The notes: generated from the letters alone by a model not told the origin. Counted from the stretch's first letter, positions 44,719 through 55,044 are shown. The stretch is 64,000 bases of DNA from Gemmatimonadota bacterium (GCA_028873815.1 JAPPNN010000040.1:84458-148457), one strand, 5' to 3'. Translations and numbers: made by a program.

Positions 44719-46003
44719 CCTGCACTACGTGCGGTATGGGAATCACCCTGAGCAGCGGTTCGTAAGCGGCAAGCTGCGCGATACCTACGAAGGCCTCGTC
44801 TACCACGCCAATCTGGTGGCGGGAAGTGCCGGAGGTATCGCGAAGTTCGTGATGCGGGAGGCGCTCCACGAGAGACCCTTCCTGGTCAACCCGATCACGC
44901 ACGAGTTCCAACGCCCTCCGGGCGAAGCGTTGGAAGTCAAGGCGTGGGTCAAAAAGCTCGCAGAAGACTACTACGAGGGACCTTTCGCGGATGCGGTCTC
45001 ACGAGGAGAGCCCATTACACCGGAGGCCTTAGGCAGTGACGTGCGCGGGATAGTAGATCGCGTGCTGGACTTCCAGCGGAACACCCTGAATGCTCAGGCG
45101 GTCGCGACCGAGGAAGCTCGGTATCTCCGGTTCACGCAACCGCAGTTCGCGCTTCGCCCCGTGGCGCTGATCTGTCCCTATCTCGCTTTCCTTCATAGTG
45201 AGGAGCAGTGCCTGAGTACGAACCTTCGGTTGCTCGAAACCGGATTGACGGCCGACCCCCGCGTAGCCGCAAAGTTGGCATTCCCGCGCTCGCTACTCAC
45301 TAGCGGTCGCCTCCCCGGCATCCTCGACGCGTACAACGAACTGGCCCCGACTAGGTACTACCTCTGGGTCGGTGACTTCTCGGAACTGGAGGTGAGGACA
45401 GAGGAGTTGCGAGCGTTCGCGTCGTTACTCGACAGCCTGGGCAGTCGCGTTACGAACCTATACGGTGGCTTCCTGTCCATGCTACTCTCGCACGAGGATA
45501 TCGCCCTCTTGGATGGGGTCTGTAACGGCCCTCAGTACGGAGAGGATCGCGGCTTGATTCCCACTACGGGCTTCGGTTCACCTGCGGCCAGATTCTACGT
45601 TCGCGACCTCCACCGTCGGGTACGGTACCGAGATGCTCTGCGCCTGTTTGAGCGAATGGGGTGGCTGGCGACCGAGGCGGCGTACTTCGACAACGTATGC
45701 TCCTGCCCAACCTGTAGGCAGCTAGTGAACGAGCATGGTCCGACACAGGGTTTCGCGCAGTTCGGTCAGACGAAGGAGGACAAGAACGGTGTACCGAGGA
45801 CGACGTGGAGGAGCCTCGTCCATGCCTCGAATCACTACATGTACGCAAAGCAATGGGAACGTAGCCTGATCCTGACTGAGAGTGTAGGCGCCATCAGGAA
45901 CGGTATACAGGAAGCGATAGAGCGGTATCAGCACGTCGCCCAGTCGCTGACAGCGCATCTACATAGATGGTGCGCCCTGCTGGACGAGCTAAGGAGGACC
46001 TGA
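44711..46003 (+). CDS. TGT-like (tRNA-guanine transglycosylase-type) protein
   Basis: This is a 430-residue protein. Residues 330-335 (C330-S-C332-P-T-C335) with H371 in SLVHASNHYMY form a CxCx2C...H arrangement like the zinc site of TGTs, followed by an IRNGIQEAI helix as in the TGT C-terminus. An internal TIM-barrel-like run includes YYLWVGDFSEL and TNLYGGFLSMLL. TGTs exchange guanine for 7-deazaguanine in tRNA, and the related DpdA enzymes do so in DNA. Catalytic Asp residues are not identifiable with confidence. It overlaps the nuclease-like gene, so modification plus cleavage is a plausible pair. Confidence 0.6.
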   Translation: MSSLHYVRYGNHPEQRFVSGKLRDTYEGLVYHANLVAGSAGGIAKFVMREALHERPFLVNPITHEFQRPPGEALEVKAWVKKLAEDYYEGPFADAVSRGEPITPEALGSDVRGIVDRVLDFQRNTLNAQAVATEEARYLRFTQPQFALRPVALICPYLAFLHSEEQCLSTNLRLLETGLTADPRVAAKLAFPRSLLTSGRLPGILDAYNELAPTRYYLWVGDFSELEVRTEELRAFASLLDSLGSRVTNLYGGFLSMLLSHEDIALLDGVCNGPQYGEDRGLIPTTGFGSPAARFYVRDLHRRVRYRDALRLFERMGWLATEAAYFDNVCSCPTCRQLVNEHGPTQGFAQFGQTKEDKNGVPRTTWRSLVHASNHYMYAKQWERSLILTESVGAIRNGIQEAIERYQHVAQSLTAHLHRWCALLDELRRT

Positions 46004-46238
46004 CCTGGTGACTCCCCGCACGTCATTCCGGCATCTCGCAAGTATTGTCACGAGCCACTCGGTCGCCAGTAGGCTGTGGGCATCGGGGCCGAGTCTTGCC
46101 CAAGGTGAGTTTTCCGGGAAGCCCGGCGGTCTCGCAGGGAATAGTCCGCTTCTGATTCTCATTTGCCACGCGATCGCAGCAGATTGCGTTCGACCCCGAT
46201 CCCGTGTGCGTTTACGAACAGGTAAGCGGTGAGTACGG

Positions 46239-46982
46239 ATGGCACTTGACCTTGCGGACTACGACCGAAGAGCCCGCGACGCGGTCAGAGTTTTCTGGAA
46301 GAGCCGTGAGCAGGCCCGGGAGAAGCAGGCCTACACGGGCCTACCGGACCAGGGAGAACGTGGAAGCGTGACGGGGGGCAAGAACATGGATGGCTTCATC
46401 GATCTCGTGGTGGATCTGGTGAAAGCCAATGGACTCCCGCACGCCTCGATTCATCAGAAGGTCTCTCTGCTGACGCTTCCCGGTTACTTCCGGCCAACCA
46501 AACGATGGGATCTGCTGGTACTCGATGAGAGCCACTTGGTAGCAGCCATCGAGTTGAAGAGTCAAGTCGGCCCATCCTTCGGAAACAACTTCAACAACCG
46601 CGCTGAAGAGGCCGTCGGAAGCGCGGCCGACTTGTGGACGGCCTACAGAGAAGGGGCATTCGGCGATCAGGCTCGGCCTTTCGTGGGTTGGTTGATTCTG
46701 GTGGAAGATGCACCGGCCTCCCGGCGCCCGGTGCGATGCGAGACGCCGCATTTCCCTGTGTTCCCTGCCTTCGAAGGTGCTTCCTACTTGAAGCGGTACG
46801 ACTTGCTTTGCCGTCGACTTGTACGCGAGCGACTCTACACGACCGCAGCAGTAATCTCGTCTCCCAGATCGGCGGCCGACACGGGCGAGTACAGGAGACA
46901 GTCGGAGATGACCGGGCTTCAGACGTTCGTGAGGTCCCTGGCGGGGCACATCGCCGCGGAAGCTGCAAGGGAACGAGGGTGA
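46239..46982 (+). CDS. PaeR7I-type type II restriction endonuclease
   Basis: This 247-residue enzyme has the XhoI/PaeR7I family blocks [39 protein letters not shown] and [20 protein letters not shown]. The catalytic residues are D91, E105 and K107 (PD-(D/E)XK). Known members cleave CTCGAG. A DNA methyltransferase gene faces it tail-to-tail with a 2-base gap, making a complete type II system. Confidence 0.93.
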   Translation: MALDLADYDRRARDAVRVFWKSREQAREKQAYTGLPDQGERGSVTGGKNMDGFIDLVVDLVKANGLPHASIHQKVSLLTLPGYFRPTKRWDLLVLDESHLVAAIELKSQVGPSFGNNFNNRAEEAVGSAADLWTAYREGAFGDQARPFVGWLILVEDAPASRRPVRCETPHFPVFPAFEGASYLKRYDLLCRRLVRERLYTTAAVISSPRSAADTGEYRRQSEMTGLQTFVRSLAGHIAAEAARERG

Positions 46983-46984
46983 AG

Positions 46985-48019
46985 CTACCTCACGGCAGGC
47001 AGGCCGCTAGACGCATCGATTTCACCGGAACGAACGTCGACAATACGGAGCAGGCTGGTAGCCTCATCTAGCATCCTCTGCACCGCCTTCCCGTGGTACA
47101 CTGGGTCGACTTCAATTCCGATACTATTGCGCCCGCAGGCAGCTGCAGCGACCTGCGTCGAGGCCGTTCCGGTGAAGGGATCGAGCACTGTGTCTCCCAC
47201 GAAGCTGAACATCCGGATCAGACGGTCGGCGAGAGTGACCGGGTAGGGCGCAGGGTGATCACGGGTCGACGCTCCAGGTATGTCCGTCCAAATCTGACGG
47301 AAGTGGGTCTTGAAGCTGGCCGCGGGCAGCACACTGAGCGTTCGTGCCGCCGTGGTTGGCTTTCGGTAGCCGCCCGGCTTCCGCTGCATCAAGATGAATT
47401 CTATGTCGTTCTTGATCACGGCGTTGGGTTCGTAGGGCTTGCCTAGGAACCCACCGGATCCGCGCTGCACTTCATGGGCGACGTTCGCAATCTTATGCCA
47501 GATGATCGGTGCCAAATTGTCGAAGCCGAGTCTCCGGCAGCGGTCCTGAATCGAGGCGTGCAGGGGAACCACGGCATGTCGACCGTTTCTCCGCCGCGAT
47601 AGGCAGACATCCCCGACTACGCAGATCATCCGTCCCCCGGGGACGAGTGCCCGATGGCAGGCGCGCCAGACGGCGTCCAGCTGGTCGAGGAATTCGTCGT
47701 AGTCGGCAATCCAACCCAACTGACCTGCGGTCCGACGGTACTCCTTGAGCGTCCAGTACGGCGGCGATGTGACGACCAGGTGAACCGACTCCTCTGGCAG
47801 GGCTACCTGACGAGCGTCTCCGAGCAACACCTGATGATGTGACGGCACCTGCTCAACAGCGGCGGCGATCAGCGCCATGGCAGACGGATCCTTCGCGATC
47901 CTCGGCAGGTCGCGGGACAGATCCTCCAGAGCCTGCAACCGTTCCGGAACCAGCGCGTCGAGCGGCGAGCGCGTGACGTTCACCTGCGCCAGAGCGATGG
48001 AATCGACCTTCGTCTTCAT
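46985..48019 (-). CDS. Site-specific DNA methyltransferase (beta class, SPPY)
   Basis: This 344-residue methyltransferase has catalytic motif IV TSPPYW at 84-89 and SAM motif I DPFTGTAST at 280-288, so motif order IV then I (beta class). TSPPY is more usual for N4-cytosine methylation, although M.PaeR7I is an adenine enzyme; the target is open. It is the natural partner of the facing PaeR7I-type nuclease. Confidence 0.92.
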   Translation of the reverse strand: MKTKVDSIALAQVNVTRSPLDALVPERLQALEDLSRDLPRIAKDPSAMALIAAAVEQVPSHHQVLLGDARQVALPEESVHLVVTSPPYWTLKEYRRTAGQLGWIADYDEFLDQLDAVWRACHRALVPGGRMICVVGDVCLSRRRNGRHAVVPLHASIQDRCRRLGFDNLAPIIWHKIANVAHEVQRGSGGFLGKPYEPNAVIKNDIEFILMQRKPGGYRKPTTAARTLSVLPAASFKTHFRQIWTDIPGASTRDHPAPYPVTLADRLIRMFSFVGDTVLDPFTGTASTQVAAAACGRNSIGIEVDPVYHGKAVQRMLDEATSLLRIVDVRSGEIDASSGLPAVR

Positions 48020-48343
48020 ACCTGAAGATTACCTACATGGCCCCGGCCTGTCTAATGGGACCCAGCGTTCCATCCCCCGAGATCGTGCGGCCATCGAGGG
48101 GCCGTACGCCATCAACCGTTAAGTACGTCGCGTCCTTCCCAGTGGTCAGCGGCAGCGGTTCGCTTTTCACGACCGCCACCTTGAGAATCCGCCCTTTGAT
48201 CCGGGCCGAACTGGTTCGGATCGCCGATTCGGGAACACTGGTTTGGTCCATCCACATTGGCGCTCCGCGACTCGAGGGCGGCCCTTGAAGTGGTGTTGGA
48301 GTCGGCGAACCGAACCGTCCAACACACCCGGAAAGGATGTCCG
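48020..48343. other. Intergenic, nothing recognised
   Basis: A short plus-strand ORF (48037-48288) is present but is not distinctive. No promoter or repeat is clear. Confidence 0.4.
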
Positions 48344-49516
48344 TCACGACCGCACGACTTCATCGTCGCCCCTCAACACCCCCGTCTTCCGCCAAGCCGC
48401 GAACTCCTCCTTGAGCATCTTCGCCCGTGAGTTCACTGCCTTTCGCTCCACGGATGCTTGTGTAACATGCAGGTTGAACTCAAGCAAATATTCATATTGC
48501 CCATCGTACCTCAATCCCTTCTTCACTTGTTGCCCTAACCGTTCCAACCATATCTCCACAAACGTAGCAAGCTCTGCCGGATCGAACTCATCTTGCTCCC
48601 ACAGATCGTAGGCGAGCACAACCACCGAGAGCACCATCGCTTGGCTTCGAAAAACACCAGGGTCCTCGAAGGCCGCATTCAGACCATCCAACACTTCTGC
48701 GAGTTTCTCAATCCATTGCCTAGCTTGATCTGCCAGGCGAGCGTGCTTCTTGAATAGGTATTGTAGATCTCCGTATCTCATTCTTACCAGGCGGTCTTCA
48801 ACATCTCCATCCGATGCCGACTCGATCGCAAACACCTGGGTAATTATCTGCGCCGCCAACTGCGCCTTCGCGAATCGGCGGGTCCTAATTCCGACGGACC
48901 TTAGGAACGCATGCTGTGCAAGCTCATCGAAACACACGTCTCGGAGATCGCCCACCATCGCGTGCAGCTTCTCGCCCGAATTGATCAGGGTCCCCAGATT
49001 CAGTCTCGTGAATTGCAGATTAAACTCCACATCGGCGAGACTGTCGCTCAACAATACGACCGTCATTGGGTACGTCAGCAACGTCTTCAGGAACTCGCGA
49101 GCGGTTGCTGCATCAGGGGCCGCGCTCTCGCCGAGTTCCTGAATCTCACGATATGTCATGCCCGACAGCGTTTCGAACGGATGACCTTCTCGGCCGTAGA
49201 TTTCGTCTTCGCTGTTCAGCTCATTCATCACCTGGAACTGGAAGCCGTTGTCTCTCCGGTCTGCCTCGTTCTGGTCCAGAAACGACATGATCGCGCCGAT
49301 TCTCTGCCTGCCATCGACGCACTCGACCGACTCCCCGTCCCGGTCGCCATAGAAGTAGAACGCAGCGATATCGAACTCTCTCAGCATCGAGTCGATCAGA
49401 CGCTGCTTTGCCGCGCGCGACCACACGGTGGGCTCTCTTTGATAGGCCGGGAAACTGATCGTTCCGAACCGTTCGCTCAGCTCCTCCACGGTCCACGGCG
49501 ACACCATCTTTCGCAT
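48344..49516 (-). CDS. DUF262-family (GmrSD-N/ParB-like) protein
   Basis: This 390-residue protein starts at 49516 (ATGCGAAAGATGG), where DUF262 homology begins. The signature residues are FPAYQREPTVW (Q26/R27) and V67-D-G-R-Q-R72, followed by NLQFTRLNLGTLINSGEKLH. DUF262 is the nucleotide-dependent half of GmrSD-type modification-dependent restriction. No DUF1524 HNH nuclease follows; residues 240-390 are helical and unassigned. It lies 4 bases after a SIR2-like gene, an uncommon pairing. Confidence 0.88.
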   Translation of the reverse strand: MRKMVSPWTVEELSERFGTISFPAYQREPTVWSRAAKQRLIDSMLREFDIAAFYFYGDRDGESVECVDGRQRIGAIMSFLDQNEADRRDNGFQFQVMNELNSEDEIYGREGHPFETLSGMTYREIQELGESAAPDAATAREFLKTLLTYPMTVVLLSDSLADVEFNLQFTRLNLGTLINSGEKLHAMVGDLRDVCFDELAQHAFLRSVGIRTRRFAKAQLAAQIITQVFAIESASDGDVEDRLVRMRYGDLQYLFKKHARLADQARQWIEKLAEVLDGLNAAFEDPGVFRSQAMVLSVVVLAYDLWEQDEFDPAELATFVEIWLERLGQQVKKGLRYDGQYEYLLEFNLHVTQASVERKAVNSRAKMLKEEFAAWRKTGVLRGDDEVVRS

Positions 49517-49520
49517 GACC

Positions 49521-50579
49521 CTACATCTCCTCCCACAGTTCGCGGAACGTCCCGGTCGGTGTCTTGATCGACGTCGCAGCCCGCTGCAGCGTGTCGGCCT
49601 TCCGTTGCAGCCAGGCGAGAAACCAGTTGGGCTCGTCGTCCGGCCCCGGATCGAGTTCGGATAACAGTTCGTCATCGATTGCCGGGCGGACGTCCAGGTA
49701 CGGATAGGCTTTCTGGAGCTCTTTCGCTCGATCCGGAGAATCAATCACTTCCACACGATACGGATCGGGCGAAGCGTCCGCCCTTGAATGGCGCGTTGTG
49801 AACAGGAGCGAAATGAGGTCCCAATCGTTCCCGCTAAGCTTGCATCCCACGATCCTCAGGACGTCACATTGAAGGAGCTCCCGGGCGATGCCCCAGAGCA
49901 GGTTGAACGGATAGCGCTTCTTGGCCTTTTCGATACCCGGTGGTATCCAAAGTGGTGTTGTACTCGCGTCGTCCTGGTATGTGATGGGCCATGTGTCGTT
50001 CCAGTAGAACGACCCATGGAGCTTCACCAGCTTGATCTTCTTCTTGCCGGAGGCCGATCCGTTGCCATATGCGTCGATACCGAAGTCGATCGAATGGCCG
50101 ATGGCTGCAGCCGCGGCCTCGATGTAGTTGTCGTAGTTGATGGTGAGGACGGCCTGGAGTTCCTCGGGACAGTCCTCGACGTTGTACATGTCCAGGAGCA
50201 TGGCGTAAAGTGCGGAAGGCTCATCGTCGAGCTCTGTCCGGATGTCGGCGAATCTGTCGCGGAGGACCGCCTCGAACTGTTGCCGCAGCTCCGCCGAGAA
50301 ACGTCTGTGGATCGCGGAAGGCGATTCATCCAGAAACGTCATAATGTGTTCGTAGTCGGTATGGTCGCCTATGAGATCATTGGTAAGGTCATCCAGCAGT
50401 TCTCGATCCGCCTCCTCCCGAGAGGTGACGAAATCCCGGATCGCCCGCTCCATCGGGTCGTTCAGATCCCGCATCAGGATGCCGTAGGGACAGTTCCTGT
50501 AGTCTACCCACGCCTGCGATGCGCCTGCACCGAACAGGTAGACGATCTTGTCCTTCTTGTCGTTGTCGTCGTTGCTCAT
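49521..50579 (-). CDS. SIR2-like NAD-binding protein
   Basis: This 352-residue protein starts at 50579: KIVYLFGAGASQAW with G17-A-G-A-S21 is the Rossmann NAD loop, TINYDNYIE (N148, D150) the ribose pocket and H188 in KLHGSFYW the catalytic histidine. Defence SIR2 proteins hydrolyse NAD+ to abort infection. The C-terminal 100 residues carry an acidic stretch. It is the first gene of a two-gene operon with DUF262. Confidence 0.88.
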   Translation of the reverse strand: MSNDDNDKKDKIVYLFGAGASQAWVDYRNCPYGILMRDLNDPMERAIRDFVTSREEADRELLDDLTNDLIGDHTDYEHIMTFLDESPSAIHRRFSAELRQQFEAVLRDRFADIRTELDDEPSALYAMLLDMYNVEDCPEELQAVLTINYDNYIEAAAAAIGHSIDFGIDAYGNGSASGKKKIKLVKLHGSFYWNDTWPITYQDDASTTPLWIPPGIEKAKKRYPFNLLWGIARELLQCDVLRIVGCKLSGNDWDLISLLFTTRHSRADASPDPYRVEVIDSPDRAKELQKAYPYLDVRPAIDDELLSELDPGPDDEPNWFLAWLQRKADTLQRAATSIKTPTGTFRELWEEM

Positions 50580-51034
50580 CGTGCGTAGTGGGATAGGCTG
50601 GATGCGTCGCTGAAGGAGAGGGTTGGGTATCTGGTCTTGGCGATGTGTGACGTGGGGTCGCCTAGCCATGCTATCGGATAGCGACAGGTGTACGCAAGCG
50701 GAGGACGGATGGCGTGCCATCGGAGACCGTGCTGCTGCAGGTGGCTCGATCCGACGGCGCTCGCGACGATCCGCATGACTTCTCCCAGTCCCGACACGCT
50801 CCGCCGCGCCCCTCAGACGCTGCCCCGGTTAAGCACCTGGATCGCTCTCAGTCGAGCCCGTTGTGATCTCCCAGTTCCGACCCCCACCACGGAAGAAGGG
50901 GAGGAAGTCCCTACAACAGCACGAACCGTAGATCGTGCAATCCCGGTTGACCTTGGTAGATCCGTTACCGTCGATCTCGGCATCCGCGTTCCCTTCCATG
51001 CCAATACAAACCTTGAGACACACAAGCCCATTAG
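50580..51034. other. Intergenic, no recognised gene
   Basis: This 455-base stretch has only short frames without pattern. It probably contains the promoter of the SIR2-DUF262 pair and the transcription end of the membrane-protein gene upstream, but no motif is convincing. Confidence 0.4.
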
Positions 51035-52627
51035 CTACCACGTAAAGGAGAACAACCTGCAATCAACGCGCCGGGGTGTGATCGGACATGTCCCTCTCCT
51101 CCATCGTTCTCGCATCTCCGGCCCTTGAAGTGTCATTTGCGCAGCTATGTGCCGATCAATGACCGCTATAGCCTGTCTAGTGTGGGGGTCACTGAGTACC
51201 TGCACTCTTCCTTCCAAATATTTTTGCCGTATCACGTTAAGTACGTCAACCACCGAATCTATCGTACGTGCGTTGGCTTCAGCACCCGCTTCCCTCATCA
51301 GCCTGTCAACAATGTAGATGATGGCCGCTCCGTCGTTGATATATGGTTCCTCAAGAAACGACTGCACTCCGCCTAGCGTGATGTCCCAGAACGCATCGTT
51401 GCTCTCACTCATAAGTATTCCCACTGACATCGCCAACGTAGACACTTCGTCATTCTCGTCCTGTACCAATCTCCCCAAGACTGTTGAGAGAAGATCCTCT
51501 ACGACCTGAGGCTCAACATGACTGGTCCCGGGAACCAGTACATCACGGATAAATGTCAATGCACCACTTTTTTCTGTGGCATTAGCGCTCCGCAAATGAT
51601 CGCCCAGACTATCTGCTCGAAACAGTTGCCCAAATACTTCCCGACGTTCCGCCTGCGAGAAGCCATCGTAGTCGTCCCTAAATGTCCGCAGCTCTAGATC
51701 TCGTTCGTTATCAGTAACGTCGAAGCAGCGCCGGAACGCCCTCCGGAAATCGGTGGCAAACACCGACGCTCTCCGAATCGCCAAGTGATTTGCAATGTTA
51801 CCCACACTAACACTGTAATCATAGTGGTATTGCTCATTCAAGAAGTCGATGACACCCGAGGCGTCTGCAAACAGTCGACTGGCAGTGTCGGCCGCAATAG
51901 TATCCAATACTCGTCGCAATAGGTCAGCGCAGTTCACATTTGGCCCTACTATAGCGGGATCGCACTGATTGCGAAGATCGATGTCCGGCTCGTAGTTGAC
52001 AGTAAACGTATCGGCAACACTAGCCCCGCGGCCCATGAGTGTCACAACAGTATTGCGAAAAGGCACCAAGTGTTGCACGTTGACGAATCTGTGCCGGGGG
52101 ATATACCATCGTGATTCGGCATCTTTCTGCGTGACGGTACGGCGATAGAGGTTGTAGCGATCCGTGACGATGATGGCGGCATTATCCATATCAAACACCG
52201 GAGCGCGCGTTAGAGAGCCGTTGACGTATACGAAGGGTCGCTGGTCGCTGGAGGTTACCGCGTCGTCGTATTCGAGATGCAAAGCCGGCTGAAAAGCTAC
52301 TGTCAGAGTGACTGCTAACAAGAGACTCGCCGAAACAAGCGCGAGTCGTGGATGACAGAGGGGATTGGGTTTGTCCTTGACCAAGTATTCTTGTGGATGT
52401 ACGAAGAAGTCGAGCTTCCCGCGGGCTAGTGGTAGCATTGCGTACGACGTGAAAACGCCCCACGAGAAGTCAATTGCTGCGGTGACCTGGTCAGGGTTGA
52501 TCGGCGGAAGCCACGTTATGTGGGGATAAACAGCGTGAGCATACCAACGTGTGGTCAGAAAGAGGAACTGACCACATAGCAGAGTGAAGGAATAGAGGAC
52601 AGTCGGAGAAGAGGGAGGACGTAACAT
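51035..52627 (-). CDS. Unknown membrane protein with a large extramembrane domain
   Basis: This 530-residue protein has about two to three N-terminal TMs (LYSFTLLCGQFLFLTTRWYA; FSWGVFTSYAMLPLA; LVSASLLLAVTLTVAF) with the rest soluble. It is clearly more A/T-rich than the surroundings. I recognise no family. It follows the membrane hydrolase gene by 200 bases on the same strand, so they may be a two-gene unit. Confidence 0.65.
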   Translation of the reverse strand: MLRPPSSPTVLYSFTLLCGQFLFLTTRWYAHAVYPHITWLPPINPDQVTAAIDFSWGVFTSYAMLPLARGKLDFFVHPQEYLVKDKPNPLCHPRLALVSASLLLAVTLTVAFQPALHLEYDDAVTSSDQRPFVYVNGSLTRAPVFDMDNAAIIVTDRYNLYRRTVTQKDAESRWYIPRHRFVNVQHLVPFRNTVVTLMGRGASVADTFTVNYEPDIDLRNQCDPAIVGPNVNCADLLRRVLDTIAADTASRLFADASGVIDFLNEQYHYDYSVSVGNIANHLAIRRASVFATDFRRAFRRCFDVTDNERDLELRTFRDDYDGFSQAERREVFGQLFRADSLGDHLRSANATEKSGALTFIRDVLVPGTSHVEPQVVEDLLSTVLGRLVQDENDEVSTLAMSVGILMSESNDAFWDITLGGVQSFLEEPYINDGAAIIYIVDRLMREAGAEANARTIDSVVDVLNVIRQKYLEGRVQVLSDPHTRQAIAVIDRHIAAQMTLQGPEMRERWRRGTCPITPRRVDCRLFSFTW

Positions 52628-52827
52628 GCTAGAACAATTCCTTGGCTAAGATGGACGAACGCCGGCTTGGTAAACAACTTGGGAATGAGCGCTGTCTGCG
52701 ATGACGAGAATGGCGGATGGCGCAGTCGAGATCGAAAACAGACAAAAGGGATCGATCACATACGGGGGTCACCGGCTGATGGCCAGCAGTTGGGGGGAGT
52801 CTTAATCGTCGGTCAGCCATGATGTCT

Positions 52828-54969
52828 TTACAGATGGCCTGCGTAAACGGAGTAGTTGATCGGTAGACGGTCGTTGTGGCGGAGAAGGCTCCTGACGACG
52901 CGAAAGCGGTACAAACGATAGGCATAGACTGCGGTCGCGAGGATGCCGAGGAGCGCCACCTGTCCCGCCGAGTCACCAAGGTCGACAAAATGGGGAAGCC
53001 CAAAATGACTGGCGAGGGGCACCGCCGCGATTCCGACCGTAAGCGACCCGAGGACCCACAACCCCGCCGTGAGTGTCGGGCGCACGGTGCCGTCGGCAAC
53101 AGCCCGTGCGCGATATGCGGCCGGAAGACGGCGCAACATCATCAGCACAACGATTGCTGCGGTCACGAGCGCGACTAACGTCACCCTGGGCGACCATGCT
53201 TCGACGAGGACACCTGGTAGAGCGGACCAGTCGGGCGGACAGGTGGTCCGGGCATGCGGGCAGGTGAGCGCTCCCAACGCGGCCGTTGCCAGAGCTATCC
53301 ATGCGAGTGGAACTGCTGCAACCAGGACGCGGAAGAGGCGCGCCGCCCGGCGTCGAGCGTTTCGCTCCGAGTCGTCCCGGAGACTGCTTCTCCAGAAGGT
53401 CTGGGACTTCTGTCGCTGAATCTGGCGCCACCAAATGCTGAGGTCGATGAGGCGGCGCCCCAAATAGGCCGAGAAAGAGAAGATCGTCGCAGCCAAAGCT
53501 GCGGTTCGCCACCCGTCGGCCTGGAACGCAAATGACAGGGAAGCATAAGTTCCGAGCAGGATCAAGAGGGGCACCAGAGTGTACAGCCCAAGCAGCAGCT
53601 TCCAGTACACCCATCGCCCGAACCATGGCAGGGACGGGGAATGGCCCTCGTCCACGGCCCTGTCCAGAATCCGTTTGAACAGACCCTGATCCGTCCAGTA
53701 TTTGTTGTGCGCCGCTCCCGGAACGGCGTATCGGTTGAAGACGACATCTTCCACGCACTTGAAAACGGCTCGGTAGCCCGGCGTCTGTTGAACCACATCC
53801 AGGTTGTGTCCAACGGGATCAAGTTCGTCGCAGTAGTTGAAGTGCGCGATCTCCAGCGAGTCAGACGACTGGGATCGGTTGGCGCGCTCGAGCAGATAGC
53901 GGTAGTTCAACCACCATATCGTCAGGTACTTGTCGATGGGGGAACCCAACGTCACGAAGCTCCGCACTCGCCGAATCCAGTTGGTGTCGAGAAAAGTGAA
54001 CCTGTTCTCCAACGCGCGGAGATCGCACCGCTCTTCCACCGAGAGGGCCTCGGCCTTCTTCTCTCGTAGGTTGTCCAACTTCGAGAGGTCGTCCGATTCG
54101 CACACTCTGTCGTCGTCTCTGAGGTATCCTGGGAACTTCCAAGCAGGGTTGCGACCGCGCCGGACACCGACGCTTGCGCTGGCGTAGAGCAGCGCATCGA
54201 AGCTCATGATGCTGCCAAGGCTGTGGGCGAGGATAACGTAACGTGCCTCACGTGCCGGGCCGTCTCGCTCGCGCTCGCGGACACGGTGTTCTGCCTCGAT
54301 CCTCGCCATAATACTGTGGAACCGTCGGACCGCGCGACCGCGACAGCGGCCGTACTCCCCGTACAATTGGACATCGCCAAGGAATCTCACAAAGACGAGT
54401 TCCTTCATCTCTTTGAATCGGAAATTCATGCCGAAGCGCACGAGCAGGAGCGCGTCGGTCAGGAGGTACAGGACGCGGCGGATCCAAAGCGGTACCTTGG
54501 CTGCTGGCTTTTCCGGAGGGCCCTCTGCGTCCTTGTGCTTGCGTAACAAGCGGCCAAGGAGGCCTTTGACCCACACGTCTACATCCTGTCCGACTTGTTC
54601 TATGGAGTCCTGCATCACGTCGGACCAGCACAGGTCCACGAATCGTAGGTTCTTGCCGGTGTCCGACTGCTTTCCCAAGAATGGCTCTAGGCAATCCACG
54701 GAGCGAGAAGCAGGGATGCCGTCGAATTCCATCCAAGGTTGTTCGGTGACCGGGACTTTGGACGAGCCCGTCTGCCCGCAGGCCTGTCCGAGAGTCAGGA
54801 CATCGCGGTTGTCGTCCGCGTCTGCTGCACGCCGAGCCTCGGCAAAGCGGTTCACCACGCTGATTGCAGTCTCGTTCTTGCGCTGCTCCCCTATGCCATG
54901 CACGACGACCACGTAGGTCACGGGCTCGGTCTGAGGTTCGGGGAGCCGCTCGTCGATGGGCTCTTTCAT
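52828..54969 (-). CDS. Membrane-anchored alpha/beta-hydrolase-like protein
   Basis: This 713-residue protein starts at 54969; upstream codons lie in the IS end. H24-G-I-G in VVVVHGIGEQR is the oxyanion loop and S250 in LAHSLGS the nucleophile. Four or more TMs lie from about residue 475 on (GLYTLVPLLILLGTYASLSF and others). It could be a lipase or esterase acting at the membrane. Its start is 76 bases from the IS end (55045-55114) that matches the one beside the KAP NTPase. Confidence 0.78.
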   Translation of the reverse strand: MKEPIDERLPEPQTEPVTYVVVVHGIGEQRKNETAISVVNRFAEARRAADADDNRDVLTLGQACGQTGSSKVPVTEQPWMEFDGIPASRSVDCLEPFLGKQSDTGKNLRFVDLCWSDVMQDSIEQVGQDVDVWVKGLLGRLLRKHKDAEGPPEKPAAKVPLWIRRVLYLLTDALLLVRFGMNFRFKEMKELVFVRFLGDVQLYGEYGRCRGRAVRRFHSIMARIEAEHRVRERERDGPAREARYVILAHSLGSIMSFDALLYASASVGVRRGRNPAWKFPGYLRDDDRVCESDDLSKLDNLREKKAEALSVEERCDLRALENRFTFLDTNWIRRVRSFVTLGSPIDKYLTIWWLNYRYLLERANRSQSSDSLEIAHFNYCDELDPVGHNLDVVQQTPGYRAVFKCVEDVVFNRYAVPGAAHNKYWTDQGLFKRILDRAVDEGHSPSLPWFGRWVYWKLLLGLYTLVPLLILLGTYASLSFAFQADGWRTAALAATIFSFSAYLGRRLIDLSIWWRQIQRQKSQTFWRSSLRDDSERNARRRAARLFRVLVAAVPLAWIALATAALGALTCPHARTTCPPDWSALPGVLVEAWSPRVTLVALVTAAIVVLMMLRRLPAAYRARAVADGTVRPTLTAGLWVLGSLTVGIAAVPLASHFGLPHFVDLGDSAGQVALLGILATAVYAYRLYRFRVVRSLLRHNDRLPINYSVYAGHL

Positions 54970-55044
54970 GATGGCGAACTCCGAAGAAAGAGATGTCCGC
55001 ATCCAAGTATGAGCTGCTCGACGATTCTCCAACAGGTCGGTCCG

